64,000 bases of DNA from Calothrix sp. PCC 7716 (GCF_019977735.1 NZ_AP025019.1:186001-250000); one strand, 5' to 3'. Positions 44,360-53,732 are shown, numbered from the stretch's first letter. The notes: a model not told the origin generated them from the letters alone. Numbers and translations are program-made.

Positions 44360-44716
44360 ATGAACGATGAATTTACACCGCTAAACAATGGAGAAATTAT
44401 ATCTTTTAATTTTGGTAATCAGTTAAATCTACCATCAAATGGTTTTTCAGAATTGCAACTTAAAACACAACAATTTACAGAAGTTATTACTAGAAGGTTA
44501 AATGTAACAGATAATAACAATCAAAGCTTATTCGATAAAGGTGTAAATTGCGAAGTAATAAAGTTTGGTGCTTCTGGCTGGCAAAAAGGAAAATTGAGAG
44601 CCAAAATAGTTTTAGAATTTTGCCCTGACGAACCACCTGTTGAAAAAAAGCCTTCAATCAACCAATCAGAACCGCCCTTGGATGATATTAGCCGACCAAT
44701 GGGAGAATCTCTATAG
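44360..44716 (+). CDS. KGK-domain family protein
   Basis: 118 aa after a clear TAGGAG site. The motif GWQKGKLRAKIVLEFCPDEP near 76-95 defines the KGK family, found nearly only in cyanobacteria. The N-terminal part (EIISFNFGNQL) fits too. The tail is Pro/Ser-rich. Function unknown. Confidence 0.85.
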   Translation: MNDEFTPLNNGEIISFNFGNQLNLPSNGFSELQLKTQQFTEVITRRLNVTDNNNQSLFDKGVNCEVIKFGASGWQKGKLRAKIVLEFCPDEPPVEKKPSINQSEPPLDDISRPMGESL

Positions 44717-45060
44717 TTATACTCAAAACGGGTTATAACTTTACCTTTAAATAAGCGTCAAAATCTTTAAGATGCTTCGTACCTCAGCATGACATAAGTT
44801 CACATTTTACCCGTTTGGAGTATATTTGAATTCTCGCGCTCTTGTACGTGGCGCCGACCGAAGAGACGATTGATACAGACCTACGAAAGGCACCGTATCA
44901 CAGGCACTGCTTACTTTCGTGCTGTATAAACGTTCGTTTATTAAATATAATTGCTTTCAATATAATTTAAGTAAATACTTTAAGCATTGTATTAATTTTA
45001 TCACTAATAATGGGAACACTGAATATTAAGACATAAAGCTATGCCATAAAGGTTATCAAA
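44717..45060. other. Intergenic region, no gene seen
   Basis: 344 bases between the KGK gene and the membrane gene at 45061. AT-rich, no frame of note, no strong hairpin seen. Confidence 0.5.
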
Positions 45061-45567
45061 ATGCGTGCAAATAATAATGTAACTGAAATCACTGGTTCAC
45101 CTGCACAAGTCTGGGGTAATGTACTAATTCCAGCGAACGGTAAGATGAGTTTAAAAATATCAGGGGATGTTCTCCAAGCTACACATACAACCACTTTAGA
45201 AAAGAAAGAATCTTGGACACGCATCCAAAACATTGACTCAATAGAAATAATGGAGGCGCCGATATATCCATTACTCGCGTTTGGAGGATTTCTTTGTTTA
45301 TTCGGTATAAGAGGATTGTTTGCAAGTGACGGATTCCTGTTATTCATATTGCTTATAGGAATTGCTTTAGTTTTGATTGCTATTCTTAAAAAACGGCGTT
45401 ATTTAGCTATCATGAGTCACCGCAATACTATCGTTGTGTTTATGAATAGACCTCCTGAAATGTATCAACAGTTTGCAACCAATCTACTTTTAATTGCGCG
45501 GCAATTAAATCTAAGTAATAACCAGTCTTCATCTAACAGACAAAAGTCTAGAGCAGAAGCTGCTTAA
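45061..45567 (+). CDS. Two-helix membrane protein with PH-like ends
   Basis: 168 aa. A beta-rich head (ANGKMSLKISGDVLQATH) is followed by a pair of adjacent hydrophobic segments (79-93 and 98-112) and a second beta segment (YLAIMSHRNTIVVFMN). The split-PH-around-two-helices layout is common in small bacterial membrane proteins. Start at ATG 45061. Role unknown. Confidence 0.65.
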   Translation: MRANNNVTEITGSPAQVWGNVLIPANGKMSLKISGDVLQATHTTTLEKKESWTRIQNIDSIEIMEAPIYPLLAFGGFLCLFGIRGLFASDGFLLFILLIGIALVLIAILKKRRYLAIMSHRNTIVVFMNRPPEMYQQFATNLLLIARQLNLSNNQSSSNRQKSRAEAA

Positions 45568-45609
45568 TACAATCATTTGTAAATAATATCAATAATCAGG
45601 GATTAAAAA

Positions 45610-46419
45610 ATGAAATTACACAAACATCTCAATTCTTTTTTATTAATGTCGTTATTCCTTAGCGCACAGACTGTAGTTATTAATCCATCTTTAGCAGAAC
45701 CAAGTAAGCACAGCGTTATGCCATCACAACAAGAAGCGCTTGCACTTTTGGAGGGAATCTGTGGCGCCGATAATATTAATGCAGAAGGTACGTGTAATCA
45801 ATGCCCATCTTGGACAAGTGGTAGTAGTACACCAGTTATAGCTTCCGTTGTCTACGGTAGTTTTACAAAATCCGGTGTTAAAGAAGCATTTATCGATTTA
45901 GAGGGTTGTGAGCCTCATGCGTACAACTGGGGAGGAAGCGTTTTACTAAGTAGTACTAACGAAGGTTGGTCATTTGTACACTACGAACCAGGATTACGTT
46001 CTGAACGCTGTTTAAAAGCGTCGAACAATGGGCGCCCCAGACTTGTTTGTGAAGGTTCTTATACTCAAGGAGGCTATGTAATGTCTTGGTTAGACGCAAT
46101 TGATTTTAGTGGCGCTAAAATTAATAAATCTCAATTAGTAAAAGTTGCTTCCAATACAGGAAGTTGTAGGCCTCCTTACTACGCGGTAGAAATAAAAGAT
46201 TTTACCTTACAAGATGTAAATAAAGACGGTCGCCCCGACCTTGTTGTTAAAGTTAGAGAAGCAAGAGAACGGAAAGGTGCGAAAAGACCCAATGGTGAAC
46301 AATGTGAAGGAAATCTCTCTAAACCTAAATTTCATCGTCTTACTTTTCTCTCCAATGGTCAGTCACTCCGCCCAACACCTGAGACTGCAAAACTTGTGAA
46401 ACGCTTCGATACCAATTAA
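45610..46419 (+). CDS. Secreted protein with FG-GAP-like Asp-rich motif
   Basis: 269 aa. Signal peptide MKLHKHLNSFLLMSLFLSAQ, with cleavage near SLAEPS. The mature part has several Cys (GTCNQCPSW) and, near 200-216, LQDVNKDGRPDLVVKV, the calcium-binding D-x-N-x-D-G pattern of FG-GAP or dockerin-like loops. Likely periplasmic. Follows the membrane gene by 42 bases and may share its transcript. Confidence 0.7.
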   Translation: MKLHKHLNSFLLMSLFLSAQTVVINPSLAEPSKHSVMPSQQEALALLEGICGADNINAEGTCNQCPSWTSGSSTPVIASVVYGSFTKSGVKEAFIDLEGCEPHAYNWGGSVLLSSTNEGWSFVHYEPGLRSERCLKASNNGRPRLVCEGSYTQGGYVMSWLDAIDFSGAKINKSQLVKVASNTGSCRPPYYAVEIKDFTLQDVNKDGRPDLVVKVREARERKGAKRPNGEQCEGNLSKPKFHRLTFLSNGQSLRPTPETAKLVKRFDTN

Positions 46420-46449
46420 TTATTATTACTTGCATGGCGCCAACATTAT

Positions 46450-46485
46450 AAAAATGCTTAAGTACTTAGATATCTAAATACTTAT
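46450..46485. repeat. Dispersed TAAATACTTA-type repeat, copy 4
   Basis: TTAAGTACTTAGATATCTAA then ATACTTATT, close to a perfect palindrome about GATATC; 30 bases after the secreted protein's stop. Confidence 0.65.
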
Positions 46486-46631
46486 TGCAGGCACCAGCAC
46501 AAAAGTTAATACGATTTTTTACTTAAAACTATATAAGCATAAAAATATATTTAAGTATTTTCTACATTTCAGGTAATAAGATAATCAGGTTAATTTTGAT
46601 ATTGTTAAACATCAGCTTTTTACTATAAAAT

Positions 46632-47228
46632 ATGGAACGTTTATCAGATAAAGAAGCTCTAATTAAGGAAGCTAAACAGCTTTTTTTTAAAGGCATAGAG
46701 TTACATTGTACTAATCAATCAAAAGCAATTTCTAATTTTAAGGAATCTGCTAAAATATTTGAAAGTTTACAATCTAAGTATTACAACAATCTTGAACTTT
46801 ACTTTTATCTACTGGAAGTTTACGAAGGTTTGAATAAAGATATAGCTATTCAACATGGTTATAAATGTTTGAATATATTAGAAAGTAAATCAAATAGTAA
46901 ACGTCAACTAGGAGAAGTTCTTACTGAATACGACGTTCTTCGTAAACTATACAAATTATTAGTAAAAAGAGGTAGAGCTAAGGAAGCTGAGGAACATATT
47001 TATAAATTATTAGCTATACTTGAGGCAGTAATACCTATATTACCGAAGGCAAATTATCCTTCCTCTGCACAAGAAACTCTTTCAAGGGAAATGCAGATCG
47101 CTGATTATTTTTTACAAGGAATTGAATCAGGCAAAGATATGTCAGCAAATTTAGTTGATGGATTTGAATTTGGTAGTGCAGAATTATTTTATCAACTTAG
47201 CAATACAAAATATTTTGCTAATTATTAA
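46632..47228 (+). CDS. TPR-like helical protein
   Basis: 198 aa of paired helices with TPR-like spacing (KEAKQLFFKGIELHCTNQSK, YYNNLELYFYLLEVYEGLNK, LYKLLVKRGRAKEAEEHIYK). No signal peptide or membrane segment. Likely a scaffold in the cytosol; partner unknown. Confidence 0.65.
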   Translation: MERLSDKEALIKEAKQLFFKGIELHCTNQSKAISNFKESAKIFESLQSKYYNNLELYFYLLEVYEGLNKDIAIQHGYKCLNILESKSNSKRQLGEVLTEYDVLRKLYKLLVKRGRAKEAEEHIYKLLAILEAVIPILPKANYPSSAQETLSREMQIADYFLQGIESGKDMSANLVDGFEFGSAELFYQLSNTKYFANY

Positions 47229-47336
47229 ATTCAATCTCAACTTGAACAGGCGCCACTGGACGTTAGTTTCGTTCTAGACCTGGGTATCCTAACTGTATAG
47301 AATAATCAGTCTCAGTTAAAAAACATACAGGGATAT

Positions 47337-47735
47337 ATGACAACATACTGCCGAGACCAAGCTAGAGAAGAATTGACATTGATGATGGGAGGTGGCGCCT
47401 TATGTGGAGTTGCTGGTGGCATTCCCGTTGTGGGGGCTGGAGTTTTTAATGCCAGTCTAACTGCGGTACAAGCTGCTGTTGTTACTCGCATTGCTCAAGT
47501 TTATGACGTAGATATTATTGCGGCAGGTGGAGCAGGCGCCCTTGCCGGAGCAATCATTGCAGCGGGTGGAGGACAATTATTAGCGAGGGTTGGGGGAACA
47601 CTTGCTGGAATGATTCCTGGTGTAGGAGGACTTGTACAACCTGCAATTGGAGCAGGTGCGGTTAAAGCATTTGGGGAAGCTACGATTGCCTATTTTGAGA
47701 ATCTTTATCCCAACAAGGTTTACGTGAAGAAGTAG
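47337..47735 (+). CDS. DUF697-like hydrophobic glycine-rich protein
   Basis: 132 aa. Amphipathic Gly/Ala-rich helices (GGGALCGVAGGIPVVGAGVF, GGAGALAGAIIAAGGGQLLA), then GMIPGVGGLVQPAIGAGAVK and FGEATIAYFE, the closing pattern of DUF697 domains that accompany membrane-associated GTPases. A P-loop protein is encoded next (47884), so the two may work together at a membrane. Confidence 0.6.
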   Translation: MTTYCRDQAREELTLMMGGGALCGVAGGIPVVGAGVFNASLTAVQAAVVTRIAQVYDVDIIAAGGAGALAGAIIAAGGGQLLARVGGTLAGMIPGVGGLVQPAIGAGAVKAFGEATIAYFENLYPNKVYVKK

Positions 47736-47883
47736 AGGCGCCGCTACTTACAGGCATTCAAATATCCAGATACTCATAGATTTAGGCATAGTTGTCTCTC
47801 CGGAAGGCGCCTAACTTCATATGATTAATCACATTCTATGAATACAACACAGAACTTTTATACAAATAATTTGAGTAGAAAAT

Positions 47884-48429
47884 ATGACTGAACATTTACT
47901 TGTTGGTGTTTTGGGTCATTGCAATGCAGGCAAAAGCTATACATGGGAGCATTTGTTTGACCAAAAAAATTTAAAAACTAGTAGTTATGGAAACGAACGC
48001 CGATTGTACTTATCAAAAGATAAAAGAGAATGGGTAAGCGTCTTTCTAATTAATGGCTCTCCCGCAGAGCGTGAAAAGGATATCTATGATATTCTTAACC
48101 CCAAAGGTATTGTCAACTTTCAAAATCCGCGTATTGTTCTTTGTTCAATGGGCTACCCAAATGATGTTGTCAGAAATAACAATGCAAAAACAACACTACA
48201 ATATTTTGTTGAGCTAAAGTATCACTTATTTATTCATTGGTTAAATCCTGGTTATGAAGATTTTGAAGAATACAATGATGAATCTCAATGCATACCATAT
48301 ATACTTAAACAACCAAATTCACATTTAAATATTAGAAATGGAAAAGAGCCTTTTGATTCGCGTGTAAATGAAATTAGAGATTTTATATATGACTGGAGCG
48401 ATAAAAGAGGTTTACTCAGTCGAGCATAA
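47884..48429 (+). CDS. P-loop NTPase-like protein
   Basis: 181 aa. LLVGVLGHCNAGKSYTWEHL (5-24) contains a G-x4-GKS Walker A (GHCNAGKS). A candidate Walker B is PRIVLCSMGYP, lacking the usual Asp. The rest (YFVELKYHLFIHWLNPGYED) does not match a known GTPase or kinase by eye. It follows the DUF697-like gene and precedes a glycine-zipper protein. Confidence 0.6.
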   Translation: MTEHLLVGVLGHCNAGKSYTWEHLFDQKNLKTSSYGNERRLYLSKDKREWVSVFLINGSPAEREKDIYDILNPKGIVNFQNPRIVLCSMGYPNDVVRNNNAKTTLQYFVELKYHLFIHWLNPGYEDFEEYNDESQCIPYILKQPNSHLNIRNGKEPFDSRVNEIRDFIYDWSDKRGLLSRA

Positions 48430-48530
48430 TAAAACCCTATAAAGCTTAGATTAACTATTTTAGCTTAGTTTCCATACGCTCTTTTCAAACAGGCGCCTGT
48501 TTTTATAACTGGCGCCATGTATCTTCTCGC

Positions 48531-48560
48531 TTTTAAGTACTTAGATATTTAAATACTTAC
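48531..48560. repeat. Dispersed TAAATACTTA-type repeat, copy 5
   Basis: TTTTAAGTACTTAGATATTT then AAATACTTAC. The surrounding 48430-48725 holds no gene; a tiny ATGGCTAACAAATAA after an AGGA site is only four codons. Confidence 0.65.
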
Positions 48561-48725
48561 AATAACCTATTAATATAAATACTATATTATCTTTTAAAAT
48601 AGGAATATTATGGCTAACAAATAAAAAAAAGATAAACTTTTAAAATATAAATATAAGTGTAAATGCGGTGTTATGTTGAGCAATAACTATGTTTATATAC
48701 GATTATCCTCTTAACAAAATAATTT

Positions 48726-49310
48726 ATGAACTTTGAAGATATTACCGATAAAGTTGTTGACAAAGCAGTAGAAAAAACCGTAGAAAAAGCCACGGGTGTT
48801 AGTGCTAGCGATATAAAAGTGGCAAAAGCAGTAGTAGAGACTGGTGCGGCTGGTGCTGCTGCTGTTAGTGCTGCTACAGGATTGACTGTTGCTGCAACTT
48901 CGGGGGCTGGAATTACTTCAGGTCTAGCTGCGGCTGGTGGTGTTGTTGGTGGTGGTATGGCAGCGGCGCCTGCGGTACTAGCTGCTGGTCCTGCTTATGC
49001 TGGCGCCAAAATACTCAATAACACTTGGTTTAAAGACGAACCAAATCTATCTGAAGAAGAACGTGATGCCCGCGCTAGTGCAAGAACAGCTACAAACATT
49101 GCGGCAACAGCAGGTGTAGCAGGTGCTGGACTTGTTACTGTAGCTGGTGGTGCTAGCGGCGCCGCAATTATGAGTACACTTGCTGGGGTTGGTAGTCTTG
49201 TTGGGGGAGGCGCCATTGCTGGTACTGCAATAGTTGCTGCTGCTCCTGTTGCTGCTGCTGCCGCTGTTGGATATGGGATATACAAGCTTTTTGGTGGTAA
49301 AAAGAGATAA
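48726..49310 (+). CDS. Ala/Gly-rich glycine-zipper membrane protein
   Basis: 194 aa. The charged head (DKVVDKAVEKTVEKATGVSA) is an amphipathic helix with a KAVEKTVEKA repeat. Two long Ala/Gly blocks (45-95, 125-185) with G-x3-G spacing flank a soluble loop (WFKDEPNLSEEERDARASAR), and a basic tail GGKKR ends it. The form fits small pore-like or membrane-inserting proteins. Possibly functionally linked with the DUF697-like gene. Confidence 0.6.
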   Translation: MNFEDITDKVVDKAVEKTVEKATGVSASDIKVAKAVVETGAAGAAAVSAATGLTVAATSGAGITSGLAAAGGVVGGGMAAAPAVLAAGPAYAGAKILNNTWFKDEPNLSEEERDARASARTATNIAATAGVAGAGLVTVAGGASGAAIMSTLAGVGSLVGGGAIAGTAIVAAAPVAAAAAVGYGIYKLFGGKKR

Positions 49311-49334
49311 AGTAACTCTAAAAAAAGATTTTCA

Positions 49335-49378
49335 CATTTAAGTATTTAAATACTTACATATCTAGATATTTAAATATC
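49335..49378. repeat. Dispersed TAAATACTTA-type repeat, copy 6
   Basis: ATTTAAGTATTTAAATACTT then ATATCTAGATATTTAAATAT; two nested palindromes. Confidence 0.65.
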
Positions 49379-49451
49379 AAATCTACTGCGTGCGGCGCCA
49401 TTCTAAAAAATGTTTTAGTGGCGCCTATTTTTTGCACTACGTATTTGTAAA

Positions 49452-49877
49452 CTATTGTGAAGCTTTATTTTTGTTAATTGATTGAACCGCGCGGTTGAAT
49501 ATTGCTCCTAATGGCTTAACTTCTGAAGATATTTTTGGTTCTTCCATCTGTGATGAACTATTCTCATTCTTATAATTCTGGCGACCTTTAACAAATCTGT
49601 TTATACTATTAATTGTTGATTTGACATTTTTAGCTTCTATATGGTCTTCTAATTCTTTTTGTTTTTTTTCTTGTAATGGTGATAGAAAATCAACAATTAT
49701 TTCATAAATCCAGGCTATTCCTAAAACCACAGAGCCAACTACCAGTAACGGCAGTGCCAGAATAAAAATTATTCCTACGAGTCCAGTTTTAAACAACGTC
49801 ATTAATAACAATGTTAAAAGACCTTCCTGCCAAGTGCAGCCCCAGCGTCCACAGAATTCTGCAAAAAATAACTGCAT
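49452..49877 (-). CDS. Small membrane protein with charged tail
   Basis: 141 aa. Two adjacent hydrophobic segments (about 20-62), then a basic cytosolic tail (LQEKKQKELEDHIEAKN). Two Cys in the N-terminus (FCGRWGCTW). Unknown family. Converges toward the glycine-zipper gene. Confidence 0.6.
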   Translation of the reverse strand: MQLFFAEFCGRWGCTWQEGLLTLLLMTLFKTGLVGIIFILALPLLVVGSVVLGIAWIYEIIVDFLSPLQEKKQKELEDHIEAKNVKSTINSINRFVKGRQNYKNENSSSQMEEPKISSEVKPLGAIFNRAVQSINKNKASQ

Positions 49878-50028
49878 GTTATAACCTCATAGCTTTTATT
49901 AACTATGATTATCATTCCCTAGTAATTTCACTTTCTAACATTAAAAGTATTTGAAGAACGGCGCCAAACATTTTTGTAGAAGTATCAATTCGTGCTGCTT
50001 ATGGCACCGATACTTGTATCATATGTGC

Positions 50029-50247
50029 TTACGCTGTACCACCCAAACGTCCGCCTGCGCGAACACTTGCGGCTCTTTTACCACAGCGACGACCTGCGGA
50101 ATCAACTTGATCGGGATAATCGCAATTTCCTCCTACGCCACTACTAGAACTACTGTGAGTGTGGCTGCTACTAGAACTATGATGAGACTTGGTACTATGG
50201 TGAGTACTATGAGACTTATGGCTATGACTGCTATGAGTTTTAGCCAA
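50029..50247 (-). CDS. Ser/His-rich small protein beside an IS630 insertion
   Basis: 72 aa from TTG 50245-50247, immediately next to the IS630 end (TA at 50248). The first 36 residues are almost only Ser, His, Lys and Thr (SHSHKSHSTHHSTKSHHSS). The tail carries CDYPDQVDSAGRRCGKRAAS, a two-Cys module. The His run could bind metal. The insertion has probably removed its promoter or natural ATG, so the gene may be silent. Confidence 0.5.
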   Translation of the reverse strand: MAKTHSSHSHKSHSTHHSTKSHHSSSSSHTHSSSSSGVGGNCDYPDQVDSAGRRCGKRAASVRAGGRLGGTA

Positions 50248-50289
50248 TAAGTAGGTGGGCAGAAAAATTTATAAGTATGTAACAAAATC

Positions 50290-50951
50290 TTAACCTGAGC
50301 TATTTTTATTAAATTTTACACGTTGCGTACTGTAGTTTCCTTTTTCTCCTCTAGCCTTAATACCATCAATCACAGCATAAGCAAGGTCTAGTTCATCATC
50401 AAAACTTTGCCCCCGTAACTCATCTTTTTTTAGGTGCTGCCACTCTAACTCGATTGGATTCATCTCAGAGCAATATTTGGGTAAGAAAAAAATGTATAAA
50501 CCCATCTGTTCCCACTTTGTCCACAATTCTTTAACCTGTTTGCATCGATGTATTGGTCCATTATCTTGCACAATTACTCTCATGCGTCCTAATTCTTGTG
50601 CTTCCTGCGCTTCTCGTTGCATCATATTGATATATGACCAACGGTTAACGCCTCCGATTACAAGCCCATAAACGAAACTTATCAACGGTTGGAGAAACCC
50701 AATAATACTTAACCTGCGACCACGACGTGCTGTTTGTTCCACACGTTTTTGCTCACCTTTGAAGTAATAGGTATAACTAGGCTCACTCCACGCACAAAAG
50801 CCTGATTCATCCAGATACTTTAAGTCTATTTCTCCGGCGCCTGCCGAAAGTTCTAGCATATCTAGGTCTGCTTGTTTATTCTCTCGTACTATCGGGTCTT
50901 GTTTCCTCTTGTGGCTTTTCCTTGTTCGCTTCCAATTGACCCCCTTTTTTT
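50290..50951 (-). CDS. IS630 transposase ORFB, copy 2
   Basis: From the A7 slip site (50945-50951) the -1 phase reads KKGVNWKRTRKSHKRKQ into MLELSAGAGEIDLKYLDESG. The DDE residues are intact (LDES, QDNGPIH, NPIELEW). First ATG in phase is at 50859. Confidence 0.87.
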
Positions 50952-51344
50952 GAGTACCCGTCTTATTCTGTCGGGACTCAGCTTTATCAAGTGTTCTTGT
51001 TCTAATTTCTGGGCGAGTTGAAGGCTATTGTATGTGCGTGGTTCTTCTCTTAAGCATTTTTCCAAAAACACGATGTTAGCTTCTGTCCATTTTGGTTTTC
51101 TCCCTCTACCGGGCTTCTCCCAAAGCCCTTCCAAACCATGCTTCTCCCATTTGTGCAAAACCTCTCTTACACTTTGAGCAGTCAAATCATAGTGAGAAGC
51201 TATATTCTCCACGTACCAGCCATGCGCGTTCAACCTAATTATTTCTGCTCGGTCTTTGACCTTGCGTGGTGCGTCTGCTGTTCTTAGATTTAACAGCGTT
51301 TGGTTTTGCTCAGAAGTCAAAAATACTCTTAGACGGGCGCCCAT
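50889..51344 (-). CDS. IS630 transposase ORFA, copy 2
   Basis: 151 aa from ATG 51344 (MGARLRVFLTSEQNQ). HTH domains as in copy 1. The same CTCAAAAAAAGGGGG slip site is kept, and the zero-frame tail ends GNKTR, nearly as in copy 1. Confidence 0.87.
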   Translation of the reverse strand: MGARLRVFLTSEQNQTLLNLRTADAPRKVKDRAEIIRLNAHGWYVENIASHYDLTAQSVREVLHKWEKHGLEGLWEKPGRGRKPKWTEANIVFLEKCLREEPRTYNSLQLAQKLEQEHLIKLSPDRIRRVLKKRGSIGSEQGKATRGNKTR

Positions 51345-51429
51345 ACTTTTTGTTACCTCGGTAGATGCTTTTTCCGTATTTATCTATCTTTACATAGTTT
51401 GGTTTTATTTTGCCTACCTACTTACATAA

Positions 51430-51603
51430 GTTTTGGATGATAAATTAACTAGTCCATTTGTTGATGAGAATAGTGAGCTAGCGAAGGCTGGTGGGGTTAA
51501 AAACACGCATACAGCAGAAATAGTCACTACTATAAAAGTTAGAATTTTACGCAAGGCTTATTTCCTCAAATTAATTCATCTTTTTCCAACTTATTTGCTC
51601 TAA
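51430..51603 (+). pseudogene. Possible gene remnant at the right flank of IS630 copy 2
   Basis: An open frame with no start, beginning at the element edge (VLDDKLTSPFVDENSELAKA), ending FPTYLL at TAA 51603. It may be the tail of a gene cut by the insertion. No family recognised. The 255 bases after it hold nothing recognisable. Confidence 0.3.
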
Positions 51604-51858
51604 GCCGCTGTGTCCTCGGTAAAATTATGTAAAGCTTGTACCCATGCAATTTAAGGTTAGTTTTGTTTTAATCGTGGGTGAAGTTCAAAGGCACCACAGT
51701 TAAAATATTACCGTTTATCATTCATACAATATTTAATAATTATTAGAACTATTGTTATAATACAAATGTTCTAATAAGTAAGTGTTTATATTTCTAGTTG
51801 GCGCTATGTATACACTCGAACGCGTGCTTTTACCAGAAAAAACATTCAATCAAGCAGA

Positions 51859-52281
51859 TCATTTTTGAAAATTTCGGTATGTGGCTGCCAGAGGAATTAT
51901 AAAAAGTACGAGAAATATAGCATTGAAGACAGCATTTTGCCAAAACCCTGCTGATATCGATAATGAACTATCCAGCATAAACCATACGAGTACTGATGCT
52001 GTTATGGCATACCATGCTTCGCGTTGTCCTCGACGAAATGGTCTTGCAATGATGAAGAGTAAGGTAACACTCCAACCAATCATTACAGCACCAAGCACGC
52101 CATACAAAAATTTGATGTAAGAATATGCGACTTCACCAAAGGTAGTGTGTGCTTGGGAAAGTGAAAAGAACATCGCATTAAAGAACAACTGCATGAAATC
52201 CGGTAAGATAATCAAGCTAATGCTAAATATAGTTACTCCACAGGTAACAACAACTAACCAATACCACCATAGAGAAGCCAT
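51859..52281 (-). CDS. Four-helix membrane protein
   Basis: 140 aa with hydrophobic segments near 4-26, 28-40, 57-82 and 92-134, linked by short loops (RPFRRGQREAWY). Compact hydrophobic protein with Trp-rich ends. Family not recognised. Confidence 0.65.
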   Translation of the reverse strand: MASLWWYWLVVVTCGVTIFSISLIILPDFMQLFFNAMFFSLSQAHTTFGEVAYSYIKFLYGVLGAVMIGWSVTLLFIIARPFRRGQREAWYAITASVLVWFMLDSSLSISAGFWQNAVFNAIFLVLFIIPLAATYRNFQK

Positions 52282-52916
52282 AAATTCATCATTTAACTCC
52301 TGTGAACAGTTCTCAAATACTGAGTAATAATTTTGTAAGCCCTCTATATTTGTACTTAATATCCAACCGCGCGCTGTTAAATGCCATGTTGCACAATATA
52401 TTTCCTTGAGCCGACTCTCAGCACCTAAAGTTATCTCTTATTAAATCATGAGTAACAACACAAAGTTTTCACATATAAGTATCAAGCGTCATTGAAAGCA
52501 GCTTTTTATACTTGTATGATCAACTTCGGCTTGGTTACAAGCCGATAAGGTAGGTTAGTAGTTAGTAATTAAATCAACAAAAATCCTACACATGAGAAAA
52601 GGTGACAAGTATTAATAGTCACATATTAATAGGATTTTACAGTTTCGGATATTAGACAGGGAAGGCGCCTCCTTAAGTGAATCACGTAGTTTGTCCCAAT
52701 AGTACAGAAGCTAATACAGAATGTAACTAGTGAATATGGATGTTTAAGATATTTCATAGTTGGTAATTGTACAATACTCTTATCGTTAAAATGAACGGCA
52801 CCTTGCTACAAATTACAGCTAAGATTAGGAAAGCTGTTTGAATGATTATAAATAATTGCGTTCCTAAAAAGGCGCCACTTGCCTCACTAAACAGTATGAA
52901 ATGCGTGCGTTCTCAC
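52282..52916. other. Intergenic region with one hairpin and a short repeat
   Basis: No gene. TCGGCTT-GGTTAC-AAGCCGA at 52526-52545 is a 7-pair hairpin. Bases about 52754-52815 (ACAATACTCT, then AACGGCACC) recur in altered form at 53545-53595. Confidence 0.5.
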
Positions 52917-53516
52917 TTAATAAAAAATAAAATCTCTTATCCAAGCAAAAAGCTCATGGAAGACGGCGCCTACTTTCCACACTAAAAGAGAGAATGGTTT
53001 ATAACTAACAACAACAAACGCGCGCTTGCAAACATCTGGACGCTGCTTGCATAAATATCGTCTGCCTCGATACGGATGGATTGTATCTGAAACAATAAAA
53101 ATAATATTATATTTTTCTACTAAAGGTATGGAATATTTGATATTTTCCCAAATGTTAAGAGCGCGCGTTTCCTGCATAATTCGCTTTGGTTCGCCGCCTA
53201 ATTTAACTGCGAGCTTTGACATTGTTTGTGCTTCAATGATTTTATTTGCTACCGCAGAACCAGAAAATACAATTACAGAGCAACTGTTTTGACGATAAGT
53301 TTGAACACCAAATTGAACACGTAATTGTTGTACTTTTGAGGGCGTACCATCATTTTCTGAGGGATAACCAAGTACTTAAATAGCACAGTTCCCAAACTTT
53401 GGTGGACTAAAAGCAAGCCAATAACTAGTGTAGCAAATTATCTCACTAATAACTATCAACGATAGTAACCCGAACAAAACTCCCCATAACAGTCGCTTCC
53501 ATCTAGAAATAGCCAC
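52917..53516 (-). pseudogene. DUF218/YdcF-like protein gene with an in-frame stop
   Basis: From GTG 53516 the frame gives a signal anchor (RLLWGVLFGLLSLIVISEII), then GNCAI, then TAA (53376-53378), then directly VLGYPSENDG, VIVFSGSAV, TRALNIWENI and FIVSDTIHPYR to the stop at 52917. The family reads CAIVLG without a gap, so exactly one extra codon, a stop, was inserted. The downstream part has an internal ATG at 53222 that lacks the first strand of the fold. Likely inactive unless the stop is read through. Confidence 0.75.
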
Positions 53517-53732
53517 AGAGTTTTAATTACACCAATATTGTTAGTAATCATACAATACTCTCATTATTCAGGTTAACGGCGCCACACTACAATTTCCTGT
53601 AAACATCTCGTATGGAATATAGAAACAACAGGCGCCTCCAGAGTAAAAAATTATTGCCATAAGGTAAATATCATCTATACAATAAAGAAATTCCATTAAA
53701 TTGTTAATTAATTTCGTAACTGAACTGTCAAA

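Larger units (their letters stand above)
50250..51422 (-). mobile_element. IS630-family insertion sequence, copy 2
   Basis: 1173 bp, ends AGTAGGTGGGCAGAAAA and (inverted) AGTAGGTAGGCAAAATA, flanked by TA. Less perfect ends than copy 1 and about 75-80 percent protein identity, so the two are distinct family members, not a recent duplication. Confidence 0.88.

Noticed and set aside
48611-48625. AGGA site followed by ATGGCTAACAAATAA
   Set aside because: Only four codons; further codons in phase hit more stops. Not a gene.
37941-49378. CRISPR array suspected from recurring AT-rich repeats
   Set aside because: Copies are kilobases apart with no regular spacers and no cas genes.
49951-50250. 99-codon Thr/Met/Cys-rich frame opposite the Ser/His-rich gene
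   Set aside because: Shadow of the repetitive Ser/His codons; no ribosome site.
53026-53292. 88-codon plus-strand frame opposite the DUF218 gene
   Set aside because: Antisense shadow; the minus strand carries clear DUF218 motifs across the stop codon.
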